Assembly (NCBI GenBank): GCA_052400665.1
Contig: JBQTGK010000002.1
Reading direction: 5' to 3' (one strand)
Source of the DNA: JBQTGK01 sp052400665
GTDB lineage: Bacteria; Bacteroidota; Bacteroidia; Bacteroidales; Marinifilaceae
Length of the DNA stretch: 64,000 bases
Part shown: one piece after another, positions 38,444-47,205 of the stretch
Numbering within the stretch: the first letter of the stretch is position 1
How the letters are laid out: each line of letters begins with the position of its first letter
Position numbers and translations under genes: made by a program
Notes under the pieces: generated by a model
The model's input: only the letters and a program-made list of their open reading frames with translations
What the model was told of the DNA's origin: nothing
Database searches by the model: none

Positions 38444-39973
38444 ATGATAAAAAGAAATTTATTATTCTATTTATTCTTATCAACCTTATTGTTGATGAAT
38501 GCAATGCCAGCACAGGCAAAGAAAAATACTAAACCAAATATTATTGTAATTTATTTAGATGATTTAGGTTATGGTGATTTAAGTTCATACGGAGCCACCG
38601 AGTTGAGCACGCCTAATATTGATTTAATAGCTAATGAAGGCGTGAAGTTTACCAATGCTTATTCTACTTCGGCAACATGTACGCCTAGTCGTTATGGTAT
38701 GTTAACCGGAGTATATCCTTGGAGAAACCCAAAAGCTAAAATTCTTCCCGGTTCGGCACCCTTAATTATCTCTCCAAAGCAGGAAACATTACCTAAAATG
38801 TTGAAACGTGTTGGATACCAAACTGCAATTGTAGGAAAATGGCATTTAGGTTTAGGTGCTGGTAATTTAGATTGGAACGAACACATTACACCGGGTCCAA
38901 ACGAAGTAGGATTTGATGATGCCTATATTTTGGCTGCAACTCAAGATCGTGTTCCAACTGTTTATATTAAAAATGGTTATGTAGATGGATTGGACCCTAA
39001 AGATCCGATACAAGTAAGTTATAAGAAGAACTTTGATGGAGAACCTACAGGAAAAGACAATCCTGAATTGACAACAATGAAATGGCATCACGGTCACAAC
39101 AACAGTATTGTGAATGGGATACCCCGAATTGGTTACATGAAAGGTGGCGAAGCAGCGAAATGGACGGATACAGAGATGGCCGATCATTTTTTAGTAAAAG
39201 CGAAAGATTACGTAAAAAATCATAAAGACAAGCCATTTTTCTTGTATTACGCTCTTCAACAACCTCATGTTCCTCGTACTCCAAATCCACGTTTTGTTGG
39301 AGCATCAGGAATGGGACCTCGTGGCGATGTGATTTTAGAAGCTGATTGGTGTATTGGTGAGTTCATGAAAACTTTGGAAGAGGAAGGCATTTTGGAAAAT
39401 ACCTTAATTGTATTTTCGAGCGATAATGGACCTGTTCTTCAGGATGGTTATTTCGATAATGCGATTGAAAAATTAGGTAAACATACTCCTGCAGGCAAGT
39501 TGCGAGGTGGTAAATACAGCTTGTTCGATGCAGGAACGCGTGTTCCATTCATGACCTATTGGAAAGGAACAATCAAACCTCAAGTTTCGAGTGCTTTAGT
39601 TTGTCAGGTCGATCTTTTAGCCTCTTTTGCTAGTATGTTTAATGAAGATGCAGATTTAAATGACAGTGAGAACATGTTACCTGTTTTGTTAGGAAAGAGT
39701 AAAAAAGGACGTAAGAATATTGTTCTTGAAGCAAACTCAAAAACTTCATTCCGTTCTGGTGATTGGGTTATGATTCCTCCATACAAAGGAAAACCATTAA
39801 GTTGGAAATCAGGTATTGAAACAGCAATAAGTCTAGATTATCAATTGTACAACTTAAAAAAGGATGTAGGGCAAAAAGAAAATTTGGCTCAATCAAATCC
39901 TAAAAAGTTAAAAGAAATGATTCAAGAATTTGAAGCGATTCGAGGAAAAGATTATTCCAATATCAAAAACTAA
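38444..39973 (+). CDS. Secreted S1-type sulfatase (CTPSR)
   Basis: A 509-residue sulfatase when started at ATG 38444, which places a normal signal peptide (ending near PAQAK) at the N-terminus. A GTG-type start at 38351 would add 31 unrelated residues. The motifs are IIVIYLDDLGYGDL, CTPSRYGMLTG with formylglycine Cys79, GKWHLGLG, the loop QQPHVPRTPNPRF and SSDNGPV. This is the classic arylsulfatase A-like layout. The next gene (GH3) starts 3 bases after its stop. The exact substrate is unknown. Confidence 0.92.
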   Translation: MIKRNLLFYLFLSTLLLMNAMPAQAKKNTKPNIIVIYLDDLGYGDLSSYGATELSTPNIDLIANEGVKFTNAYSTSATCTPSRYGMLTGVYPWRNPKAKILPGSAPLIISPKQETLPKMLKRVGYQTAIVGKWHLGLGAGNLDWNEHITPGPNEVGFDDAYILAATQDRVPTVYIKNGYVDGLDPKDPIQVSYKKNFDGEPTGKDNPELTTMKWHHGHNNSIVNGIPRIGYMKGGEAAKWTDTEMADHFLVKAKDYVKNHKDKPFFLYYALQQPHVPRTPNPRFVGASGMGPRGDVILEADWCIGEFMKTLEEEGILENTLIVFSSDNGPVLQDGYFDNAIEKLGKHTPAGKLRGGKYSLFDAGTRVPFMTYWKGTIKPQVSSALVCQVDLLASFASMFNEDADLNDSENMLPVLLGKSKKGRKNIVLEANSKTSFRSGDWVMIPPYKGKPLSWKSGIETAISLDYQLYNLKKDVGQKENLAQSNPKKLKEMIQEFEAIRGKDYSNIKN

Positions 39974-39976
39974 ACG

Positions 39977-42334
39977 ATGCGAAATAAAATTATTTTATTG
40001 ATATTATGCATGAGTTTTAATTGGGGTCTTTTTGCTCAAGAAATGACCAATTCGAACTATTCTACTCCAGAAATTGATGCTAAAGTTAAAGCTTTGATGT
40101 CTAGCATGACAATGGATGAAAAGCTGGCTCAAATTATGGGAACTCGAATTCGAGATATCATGGTAGATGGTAAAATATCCTTGGAAAAATGCCGTGAACA
40201 CATCCCTTATGGAATTGGACATTTCTGTCAGTTTTCGTCAGGTCAAGAACTTTCTCCAGAAAAATTAAGAGATTTAGTGAGAGAGATTCAGCAGTATTTA
40301 ATGACTGAAACTCGATTGAAAATACCGGCTATTTTTCATGAAGAAGCGATTACGGGTTTTGCAACATTGGGCGCAACAACTTTTCCTCAGCAGATAGGGG
40401 TTGGCTGTACTTGGAATACAGAATTGGTTGAGAAAAATACAAATTCAACAGCGCAAAATATGCGTGCAGCAGGAGCAACTTTTGCGCTTTCTCCAATGCT
40501 CGATTTAAGTAGAACGGCTCATTGGAATCGTCATCAGGAAAGTTATGGTGAAGATGCCTATTTAACTTCACGAATGGGCGTTGCCTTTGTTCAAGGTTTA
40601 CAGGGAAATGATTTTAAAACAGGAGTTGCAGCCACAGTGAAACATTTTGCTGGTTATGGAACTAAAAATAACAATTCAAAATTGTTGTATGAAGAGTATT
40701 TGATGCCTCACGAAGCCTGTTTTAAAGTGGCAGGTGCAAAAAGTGTGATGCCATCTTATGGAGTTTACAAGGCATTGCCTGTTGCAGCCAGTCCAACCAT
40801 GTTAGATCAGATATTACGCAGAGATGCAGGTTTCGATGGTTTGGTGGTAAGTGATTATGGAGCCATTACCATGCTTTATAAAAAATATAAAGTAGCCAAA
40901 GATAGTATGATGGCTGCTGCCTTGGCATTGAGTGCAGGTATGGATATTGAATTGTCTTCGCCAAGCATGTTTCCGAAATTACGAGAAGCTTTAAAGCAAG
41001 GATTGGTTACCGAACAGTTGATTGATGGAGCGGTGAAGCGTTCTTTAATCATGAAAGCAAAATTGGGTTTGCTGGATAAAAAGCCAATAATCGGAAAAGA
41101 TGGCGACTTGGATTTTGATCCTCCAGCCTTTCGAAATTTAGCCTACGAAACAGCCTGTCAGTCAATTGTATTGTTAGAAAATAATGGCATTCTTCCTTTA
41201 AAAAAGGAGGTTAAAAAAATTGCTTTGGTAGGGCCGAATGCAGCGAATGTATTTGGTTTGTTAGGCGATTACACTTATCAGGGCATGCGTTCTTTTTGGA
41301 AACAAACTACATTTGATGCAAATAACCCAAAACTGATTACTGTAAAAGAAGGTCTTGAGAATAGATTGGGTGAAAATGTTCAAATTAAGCACGAACGAGG
41401 ATGTGATTGGAGTGCTGCCTTGGAAGCAAAAATTGATAAAGAAGGATTTGGAGATAGCCGAATTGAGAAGCTAAAGATGATGACGGTAAGCGGTCTTCCA
41501 CAAGCTGATTTGAAAAATGCGCTTCAGATTGCTAAGGAAAGCGATGTGATTATTGCCGTTATGGGAGAAAATCTATACCTAAATGGAGAAGGACGATGGC
41601 GCAAAGGCATTAAATTACCTGGAGAACAGGAAGCTTTTGTGGAGCAATTAATCGCAACCGGAAAACCAGTTGTTTTGGTCCTGTTGAGTGGTCGTCAACA
41701 AGTTATTAGTCAGTTTTCAGATCAATGTGCTGCGATTGTGCAAGCTTGGTTTCCGGGCGAAGAAGGCGGTAATGCGATTGCTGATGTTCTTTTAGGGAAT
41801 GTGAATCCATCCGGAAAGCTATGTGTTTCTTATCCTCGCACCGAAGAGAAAGTTGAAATAAACTATCAGGATGGCTATGAAAATAAAGAATTGGTGCATT
41901 ATCCTTTTGGTTACGGCTTATCTTACACGCAATATGAGTACAGTGCTATTAAAATGAAATCGAAAGTTGACATTACCGATGAGCGCTTTAGCATTTCTTG
42001 TACAGTGAAAAATACTGGATCTGTTGATGGAACCGAAATTGTTCAGCTGTACGTATCTCCTAAGAATGCCAATTCAAGCATGAAACCAATTTTACTGAAA
42101 GGATTTCAGCGAGTTGAATTGAAAGCTGGAGAAGGAAAAACCATTCAGTTCAAAGTTTCTCCGCAACAGTTGGTAGAATATAAAAGCGGTAAATGGATTA
42201 TTGAAGCCGGAGATTATGAGTTTAAAATAGGAGCTTCCTGTACTGATATTCGTTTAAAAGGCTCGATCAATTTACAGGGTGAGAATTTACAATTGGAAAA
42301 CGGAAGAGAAGTCTTTTTTTCAAAAAATAAATAA
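39977..42334 (+). CDS. GH3-family beta-glycosidase with C-terminal Fn3-like domain
   Basis: A 785-residue secreted enzyme (signal peptide ending near GLFAQ). The GH3 TIM-barrel domain contains KHFAGYG and the nucleophile Asp293 in VVSDYGAI. The alpha/beta sandwich domain follows (about 390-640), with GEQEAFVEQL and WFPGEEGG. The C-terminal Fn3-like domain starts near 665 (CTVKNTGSVDGTEIVQLYVSP). The overall pattern is like beta-xylosidases and beta-glucosidases of this phylum. In a sulfated-galactan locus the substrate could be a xylose or glucose decoration, or a galactoside. It is tightly coupled to the sulfatases on both sides (3 and 20 bases). Confidence 0.9.
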   Translation: MRNKIILLILCMSFNWGLFAQEMTNSNYSTPEIDAKVKALMSSMTMDEKLAQIMGTRIRDIMVDGKISLEKCREHIPYGIGHFCQFSSGQELSPEKLRDLVREIQQYLMTETRLKIPAIFHEEAITGFATLGATTFPQQIGVGCTWNTELVEKNTNSTAQNMRAAGATFALSPMLDLSRTAHWNRHQESYGEDAYLTSRMGVAFVQGLQGNDFKTGVAATVKHFAGYGTKNNNSKLLYEEYLMPHEACFKVAGAKSVMPSYGVYKALPVAASPTMLDQILRRDAGFDGLVVSDYGAITMLYKKYKVAKDSMMAAALALSAGMDIELSSPSMFPKLREALKQGLVTEQLIDGAVKRSLIMKAKLGLLDKKPIIGKDGDLDFDPPAFRNLAYETACQSIVLLENNGILPLKKEVKKIALVGPNAANVFGLLGDYTYQGMRSFWKQTTFDANNPKLITVKEGLENRLGENVQIKHERGCDWSAALEAKIDKEGFGDSRIEKLKMMTVSGLPQADLKNALQIAKESDVIIAVMGENLYLNGEGRWRKGIKLPGEQEAFVEQLIATGKPVVLVLLSGRQQVISQFSDQCAAIVQAWFPGEEGGNAIADVLLGNVNPSGKLCVSYPRTEEKVEINYQDGYENKELVHYPFGYGLSYTQYEYSAIKMKSKVDITDERFSISCTVKNTGSVDGTEIVQLYVSPKNANSSMKPILLKGFQRVELKAGEGKTIQFKVSPQQLVEYKSGKWIIEAGDYEFKIGASCTDIRLKGSINLQGENLQLENGREVFFSKNK

Positions 42335-42354
42335 ACTATTAAAAAAATAATAAG

Positions 42355-43773
42355 ATGAAAAAACTAGCTGTTCTTAAAGGTTTTTTTCTATTGAGTCTGC
42401 TAATGAGCTTCTTCATTTTAAGCTCGGAAGAAGCAATGGCTCAAAAGAAAAACATCATTATGCTGTTAGCAGATGATGCTGGATATCATGATTTTGGATT
42501 TCAGGGAAGTAAAACGATTAAAACGCCCAATTTGGATCAATTGGCTGCAGAGGGTGTTATTTGTAAGCAAGCATATACCACAGCGGCGGTTTGCGGACCA
42601 TCAAGGGCAGGTTTATTAACGGGAATATATCAGCAAAGATTTGGTATCGAAGAAAACAATGTTCCTGGTTACATGAGCGAATCGTCGAAGTTATTGGCCG
42701 ATGAAATGGGCTTGCCATTGCACCTTAAAACAATAGCTGATTATCTTCATCCAATGGGTTATAAATCGTTAATTTTAGGAAAGTGGCATTTGGGTAGTGC
42801 CGATAAATACCATCCATTGCACAGAGGATTCGATGAATTTTATGGTTTTAGAGGAGGGGCTAGACCTTTTTATGCTTTAAGCCAAAGAGAAGCGGTTGAA
42901 AATCCAGATAAAAAATTAGAAATCGGTTTTGGGAAGTTTGAAGAGCCAGAGAATTATTTGACCGATGCTATTGCTGATGAGGCATGTAATTTTATCGATC
43001 GAAATAAGAAGAAACCATTTTTTATCTACGTATCGTTTAATGCAGTTCATTCTCCTTTGCAAGCAAAAAAACGCGATTTAGAAAAAGTAAAAGGATTGAC
43101 TGGAAAACGGAAAAAATTAGCCGCCATGACTATCGCTTTGGATCGTGCTTGTGGTCAAATTCTTAAAAAAGTAAAAGAACTTGGTTTGGAAGAAAACACA
43201 TTGGTAGTTTTTGCCAACGATAATGGTGGTCCCGATGGAACTTTAACTTGTAATTATCCTTTGAGTGGATGTAAGTCAAATCACCTAGAAGGAGGGCTTA
43301 GAGTTCCTTGTATCCTAAAATTGCCTAAGGTAATTGAGGCAGGAACGGAATATACCAAAGCAATTAGTATGTTGGATATGCTTCCTACGTTTGTAAATGC
43401 TGCCGGTGGTAATGCATCAAAAATTAAAGGTTTAGATGGTGTTGATTTATTGCCTTATGTAACTCACAAAACAAAATCGGCTCCTCATGAAATATTATAT
43501 TGGAAAAAAGAAAATAGAGGAACAATTCTAAAAGGAGATTGGAAAATGCTTCGTTTTCCAGATCGACCAGCAGAATTGTATAATTTAGCAAAAGATATTT
43601 CTGAGAATAATAATTTGGCTTACAAACATCCTGAAAAAGTAAGAGAATTATTTAAAGATTTATGGGAATGGGAAGGGCAATTGGAGCGTCCTTTATGGCA
43701 ATTGAAACGAATTTACGAAGTGAACGCCATGAAAAGAATTGACGAGAAAAGAACACCAGTTTTAGATCAGTAA
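42355..43773 (+). CDS. Secreted S1-type sulfatase (CGPSR)
   Basis: A 472-residue sulfatase with signal peptide (ending near AMAQ). The motifs are NIIMLLADDAGYHDFGFQG, CGPSRAGLLTG with formylglycine Cys80, GKWHLGS, FNAVHSPLQA and FANDNGGPDG. The compact length and the DFGFQGSKTIKTPNLD start resemble N-acetylgalactosamine- and galactose-sulfatase-type members of S1. It is the last gene of locus B; a terminator follows 57 bases later. No formylglycine-generating or anSME maturase is encoded in the window. Confidence 0.92.
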   Translation: MKKLAVLKGFFLLSLLMSFFILSSEEAMAQKKNIIMLLADDAGYHDFGFQGSKTIKTPNLDQLAAEGVICKQAYTTAAVCGPSRAGLLTGIYQQRFGIEENNVPGYMSESSKLLADEMGLPLHLKTIADYLHPMGYKSLILGKWHLGSADKYHPLHRGFDEFYGFRGGARPFYALSQREAVENPDKKLEIGFGKFEEPENYLTDAIADEACNFIDRNKKKPFFIYVSFNAVHSPLQAKKRDLEKVKGLTGKRKKLAAMTIALDRACGQILKKVKELGLEENTLVVFANDNGGPDGTLTCNYPLSGCKSNHLEGGLRVPCILKLPKVIEAGTEYTKAISMLDMLPTFVNAAGGNASKIKGLDGVDLLPYVTHKTKSAPHEILYWKKENRGTILKGDWKMLRFPDRPAELYNLAKDISENNNLAYKHPEKVRELFKDLWEWEGQLERPLWQLKRIYEVNAMKRIDEKRTPVLDQ

Positions 43774-43830
43774 AAAATAAAATTATTTGTTTGTGAGTAG
43801 TTGTCATTATTAATTTAGCTGACAATATAA

Positions 43831-43864
43831 AAAGCCTAGAGATGTAAAATCTTTAGGCTTTTTT
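43831..43864 (+). terminator. Rho-independent terminator of locus B
   Basis: A 13-bp stem with one G-U pair (43831-43843 with 43849-43861) and a GTAAA loop ends in a T-run. It lies between the last sulfatase and the convergent hxlR gene and should stop transcripts from both sides. Confidence 0.92.
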
Positions 43865-43937
43865 GCTTAAGGGGAAAATATATAATTAAATTTTAGAGTA
43901 TGTTTTGCTGGAAATATGCCATAAAAATTAGGGTGAA

Positions 43938-44324
43938 TTACTTTTTCTGTTCTACAAACTCTCCTTTTTCTTCCGCTGCAAAAATTCCCCACTCTGTAAT
44001 TGCTTCTAAAACAGGAACTAATGTCTTACTAAAATCAGTCAATGAATATTCAACTTTTAAAGGAGGTGTTTTTGTATATACTTTTCGTGATATTAAATCA
44101 TCTTTCTCCAATTGTTTCAACTGTAAACTTAGTGTACGTTCTGTTATTGTCGGCATTCCTTTTCTTAATTCATTGTACCGTTTTTTACCGTCAATTAAAT
44201 GCATTAAAATAACACTTTTCCATTTTCCTCCAATTAATTCCATAGCTGCACTTGTTGGACATGGAAATAATTTTTCATGGAGCTTTATCATCGGTCTTTT
44301 CTCAAATAGCTCTTTTCTATCCAT
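43938..44324 (-). CDS. HxlR-family transcriptional regulator
   Basis: A 128-residue winged-helix protein. The N-terminal CP motif (FPCPTSAAMELIGGKWKSVIL) contains the single cysteine often used for redox or electrophile sensing in this family. LRKGMPTITERTLSLQLKQLEKDDLI is the recognition helix, and the wing reads VEYSLTD. It is divergent from the redox operon that starts at 44553. Two matching palindromes (44387-44403 and 44512-44528) lie in the shared promoter region, one over its own -33 box and one over the operon's start site, so repression of both is likely. Confidence 0.92.
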   Translation of the reverse strand: MDRKELFEKRPMIKLHEKLFPCPTSAAMELIGGKWKSVILMHLIDGKKRYNELRKGMPTITERTLSLQLKQLEKDDLISRKVYTKTPPLKVEYSLTDFSKTLVPVLEAITEWGIFAAEEKGEFVEQKK

Positions 44325-44356
44325 TATAAATTCGTATTAAGTACGATTGTATCACA

Positions 44357-44388
44357 CAAAGGTATAAAACTATACTTATTTTTACAAC
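44357..44388 (-). promoter_or_regulatory. Promoter of the hxlR gene
   Basis: Read on the minus strand, GTTG (44385-44388), a 20-base spacer and TACCTTTG (44357-44364) fit the Bacteroidota consensus. HxlR operator 1 overlaps the -33 element, as expected for self-repression. Confidence 0.65.
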
Positions 44389-44403
44389 TATACTTTTTAT
44401 AGT
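44387..44403. promoter_or_regulatory. HxlR operator 1 (ACTAT-N7-ATAGT)
   Basis: A perfect inverted repeat: AACTATA (44386-44392) and TATAGTT (44398-44404), with core ACTAT, 7 bases, ATAGT. The same core and spacing recur at 44512-44528. Extra half-sites (ACTATAC) occur near 44370 and 44494. Confidence 0.78.
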
Positions 44404-44477
44404 TTATTTTTCACATTTTAACTTACTGATAATAAGGCTTATATTGAAATATCTCAATACTATCCATTTTGACCGTT

Positions 44478-44509
44478 ATTGTGAGAAATTAAAACTATAC
44501 ATACTTTTG
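44478..44509 (+). promoter_or_regulatory. Promoter of the HxlR-controlled redox operon
   Basis: ATTG (44478-44481), a 20-base spacer and TACTTTTG (44502-44509) match the phylum's promoter pattern. Start of transcription is expected near 44515, inside operator 2. Confidence 0.7.
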
Positions 44510-44511
44510 TC

Positions 44512-44528
44512 ACTATACAAATGATAGT
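44512..44528. promoter_or_regulatory. HxlR operator 2 (ACTAT-N7-ATAGT)
   Basis: ACTAT (44512-44516) and ATAGT (44524-44528) are separated by 7 bases, exactly as in operator 1, and cover the predicted start of the operon transcript. It ends 24 bases before the ATG at 44553. Confidence 0.75.
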
Positions 44529-44552
44529 TACAATTGAATTAATAAAAATCGA

Positions 44553-45254
44553 ATGAAGAAACTATTATTAATAATTGCATGTGCAATGAGTTTATGCGCC
44601 AATGCAGAAAAATATAAAATTAAAAACACCATGAATGTACTTGTAGAATTTACCATTAAAGCTGACCGTTTTCAAGAGTTTAAAAAAGCAGCAATACACA
44701 GTTTAAACCTTTCTCAACAAGAAGACGGAAATTTAGAAATGAAGCTATATACCGATAAAAACAGACCTAACATTTTGTTTGTTTATTCGCGATGGAAAAA
44801 TGAAGCTGCTTACGAAACACACACAACTTTTTCTTATTCAAAAGATCTTGGTTTGTTAGCAAAAGAGGTATTAGAGTCGGCACCAAAAATAATGAAGCTA
44901 GGAGAAACAAAGTTTAAACCTTCGCACTACGAAAATTCAGTAAATCCTGAAGACAAGGAAGAAACATTGTTCTTTATTTTCAAAATAAAAGACGGATATC
45001 GCGATCAAGTCATTAAAAGATTTGAAGATCATGTTGCAAACACGCATAATGAAAAAGGAAATCTCTTTTTCGATTTTTACACTGTTGAAGGTGCTGATGA
45101 TACTTTCGTTGTGTATGAAAATTGGAGAAATCCAGCTGCAATTTGGGATATCCACATGAAACAATCTTATGCTGAAAAAACAGGTGCTTTATTAAATGAA
45201 GCCATAATTGGAAAATTAGAAGATGGTATGAATTTCGTTTCTGAAGTTAAATAA
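44553..45254 (+). CDS. Secreted tandem antibiotic-biosynthesis-monooxygenase (ABM) fold protein
   Basis: A 233-residue protein with a signal peptide (MKKLLLIIACAMSLCANA). Two ABM-type ferredoxin-like repeats follow: residues about 27-115 (VLVEFTIKADRFQEF, then FVYSRWKNEAAYETH) and about 135-225 (FFIFKIKDGYRDQV, then VVYENWRNPAAIWDIH). ABM domains act on quinones, aldehydes or haem-like compounds; two fused repeats make a dimer-like unit in one chain. It is the first gene of the operon controlled by HxlR, with the next gene 2 bases away. Export to the periplasm is unusual for this fold. Substrate unknown. Confidence 0.8.
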   Translation: MKKLLLIIACAMSLCANAEKYKIKNTMNVLVEFTIKADRFQEFKKAAIHSLNLSQQEDGNLEMKLYTDKNRPNILFVYSRWKNEAAYETHTTFSYSKDLGLLAKEVLESAPKIMKLGETKFKPSHYENSVNPEDKEETLFFIFKIKDGYRDQVIKRFEDHVANTHNEKGNLFFDFYTVEGADDTFVVYENWRNPAAIWDIHMKQSYAEKTGALLNEAIIGKLEDGMNFVSEVK

Positions 45255-45256
45255 TC

Positions 45257-46189
45257 ATGAAGAAAGTACTACTAGTAAACACCCTACTACTTTTATTTTT
45301 AGGAGCATTTGGTCAAACAAATAATCCTTACAAGGAGAAAACGATAAATCTTGTTGATAATCGTATTGTAAAAGAATTTAAACGCTTTGAATTTTTGGAG
45401 AGTGTTGCCTCAGGAAAAGATGGTTCGATATACACAACCAACTTAATGCTGGGCTTGGTTTATCAAATTAAAAATGGAAAAACCTCAATACTTGTCGATT
45501 TTGAGGGTCAATTGGCTGGACTAACATTTTTAGATGAGAGTCATTTACTAGTGACAGGTACATCCGATAAAAAAGAAGCTATTGTTCTTCAAATAAACCT
45601 AAACATAAAAGAATCAAAAATATTGGCAACTGTTCCTAAAGGCATTCTATTAAACGGAATTACCCAATTAAACAAAACCAATTTCTTAATTGCTGATTCT
45701 TTTAAAGGTGTAATTTGGAAATTGAATATTAAAGACTCTTCAGTGAAACTTTGGCTAAAACATGACTTACTAAGTAGTCCTTCTATTGAAAAGCAAAGCC
45801 CAGGAGTGAATGGTATTAAAGTACAAGGGAATTCTGTTTATGTCAGTAATACGGGAAAAATGTTGATGCTGAAAATTCCAATTATAAAGGGCGATAAAGC
45901 TGGTGATCCAGAAATATTCCACAAGAATGTGTTTATAGATGATTTTGAAATGGATTCAAAAAGCAATGTTTATGCAGCGACTCATGTTTATGACAATATC
46001 ATAAAAATAACACCCAAAGGTGAAGTGAGCATTATCGCTACCGCAAAGCAAGGTGTTGCTGGAAGTACTTGTCTTGCTTGGAAAAAAAAGACAAAAAATA
46101 CTTTGTTAGTATCAAGCAATGGAGGCATCCTAAAAGCGAATAAAGATGAGGTTGTAAGCGCCAAAGTCGTTGAGCTAAATCTGGAATAA
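45257..46189 (+). CDS. Secreted SMP-30/gluconolactonase-like beta-propeller
   Basis: A 310-residue exported protein (signal peptide ending near GAFGQ) with the repeated strand pattern of six-bladed SMP-30/NHL propellers: ESVASGKDGSIYTTN, LLNGITQL, PGVNGIKVQGNSVYVSN and DDFEMDSKSNVYAATH. In SMP-30 lactonases conserved Glu, Asn and Asp residues bind calcium; similar positions (Glu in ESVA, Asn in GVNGI, Asp in DDFE) are present here, so lactonase activity is possible. It is 2 bases after the ABM gene and precedes the metallo-beta-lactamase-fold gene. The family match is moderate. Confidence 0.7.
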   Translation: MKKVLLVNTLLLLFLGAFGQTNNPYKEKTINLVDNRIVKEFKRFEFLESVASGKDGSIYTTNLMLGLVYQIKNGKTSILVDFEGQLAGLTFLDESHLLVTGTSDKKEAIVLQINLNIKESKILATVPKGILLNGITQLNKTNFLIADSFKGVIWKLNIKDSSVKLWLKHDLLSSPSIEKQSPGVNGIKVQGNSVYVSNTGKMLMLKIPIIKGDKAGDPEIFHKNVFIDDFEMDSKSNVYAATHVYDNIIKITPKGEVSIIATAKQGVAGSTCLAWKKKTKNTLLVSSNGGILKANKDEVVSAKVVELNLE

Positions 46190-46249
46190 GACAGTCTTTA
46201 TTAATAGATAGTTCACCCATTCTTAAGGGATTAAAATAAAAATAAGAAG

Positions 46250-47170
46250 ATGAAAAATATCGTTTTAACACTAATGAGTGCAATTATATTAATAGGCGGA
46301 ACACTTTCTACTACTGCACAAGAAAAGGAAATATTTAGAGAAGAAAGCATGCGAAAATTCACCGTGAGCAACACAACAGTTCAACTTGAAAAAGGAACCA
46401 TGTGGGTTTACAATTACGGCGATGTGAAGTTACATACTTACGAAACCAAAGATTTCTTCGGAACATTCGCATTTATTTTGGAGAAGAATGGAAAAGCTGT
46501 ATTGCTTGAAACACCACCAGTTAAGGACAACTACGAAGAGTTGATAAACTACATAAATGGCTTAGGACATAAGAGTATTGACTTGATTGTTTCTTATCAT
46601 CCAATTGGAGCAGATTTTATTAAAACCGATAAGCTGAAATTCACCAATATTTATTCTATGCAACATGCCACAGATCATTATGCTACAGGTGCAGGAGCAC
46701 CATCTTTAATTGGTTTAAAAAAGCGTTTTGGTGATCCAATGGACGTGACCATTTACAAGCCTACAGTTTTAATGGAAGAAGGTGTGAATGAGATTGCTGG
46801 AATAAAATTTGACATTTCTAATAAAGATTTTGCTTTCGATCTGGCAATTCCTGAAATTAATGCGATTCATCTGCACATGTTGGGTCACGACAAGCATGCT
46901 CTTATTTTTTCTTTTGAATTTTTAGATCAGTATATCGCTCAATTAGAAGGTTATCAGAAGAAAGGCTACGATATGATTTTTAGCTCGCACGGAGAGCCAG
47001 AAACACAAGGGGATGTAACTATTAAGCTTCATTACCTTCAAGATTTAAAGAGCATTGCTAAAGCATCGACGAATAAAGAAGAGTTCTTGGCTAAGATGAA
47101 CAAAGCATACCCAAATTTTGGATGGCCTTTTTATTTGCAAGGAACTGCTAATTTCTTATTCAAAAACTAA
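46250..47170 (+). CDS. Secreted metallo-beta-lactamase-fold protein with degenerate metal site
   Basis: A 306-residue protein with a signal peptide (ending near TTAQE). The MBL fold is suggested by the order of strands: FGTFAFILEKNGKAVLLETP, then IDLIVSYHPIGADF, then HLHMLGHDKHALIF and a late FSSHGEPE. The canonical HxHxDH motif is replaced by YHPIGAD, so the dinuclear metal site is at least incomplete, although late histidines remain. It resembles the protein at 54600-55451, including the C-terminal F..KMNK.YPN segment. It is 60 bases downstream of the SMP-30-like gene in the HxlR operon. Probably a periplasmic non-canonical hydrolase or binding protein. Confidence 0.72.
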   Translation: MKNIVLTLMSAIILIGGTLSTTAQEKEIFREESMRKFTVSNTTVQLEKGTMWVYNYGDVKLHTYETKDFFGTFAFILEKNGKAVLLETPPVKDNYEELINYINGLGHKSIDLIVSYHPIGADFIKTDKLKFTNIYSMQHATDHYATGAGAPSLIGLKKRFGDPMDVTIYKPTVLMEEGVNEIAGIKFDISNKDFAFDLAIPEINAIHLHMLGHDKHALIFSFEFLDQYIAQLEGYQKKGYDMIFSSHGEPETQGDVTIKLHYLQDLKSIAKASTNKEEFLAKMNKAYPNFGWPFYLQGTANFLFKN

Positions 47171-47205
47171 ATTCTTAAGCCAAGATTACGCTAATAAGTT
47201 GCACT

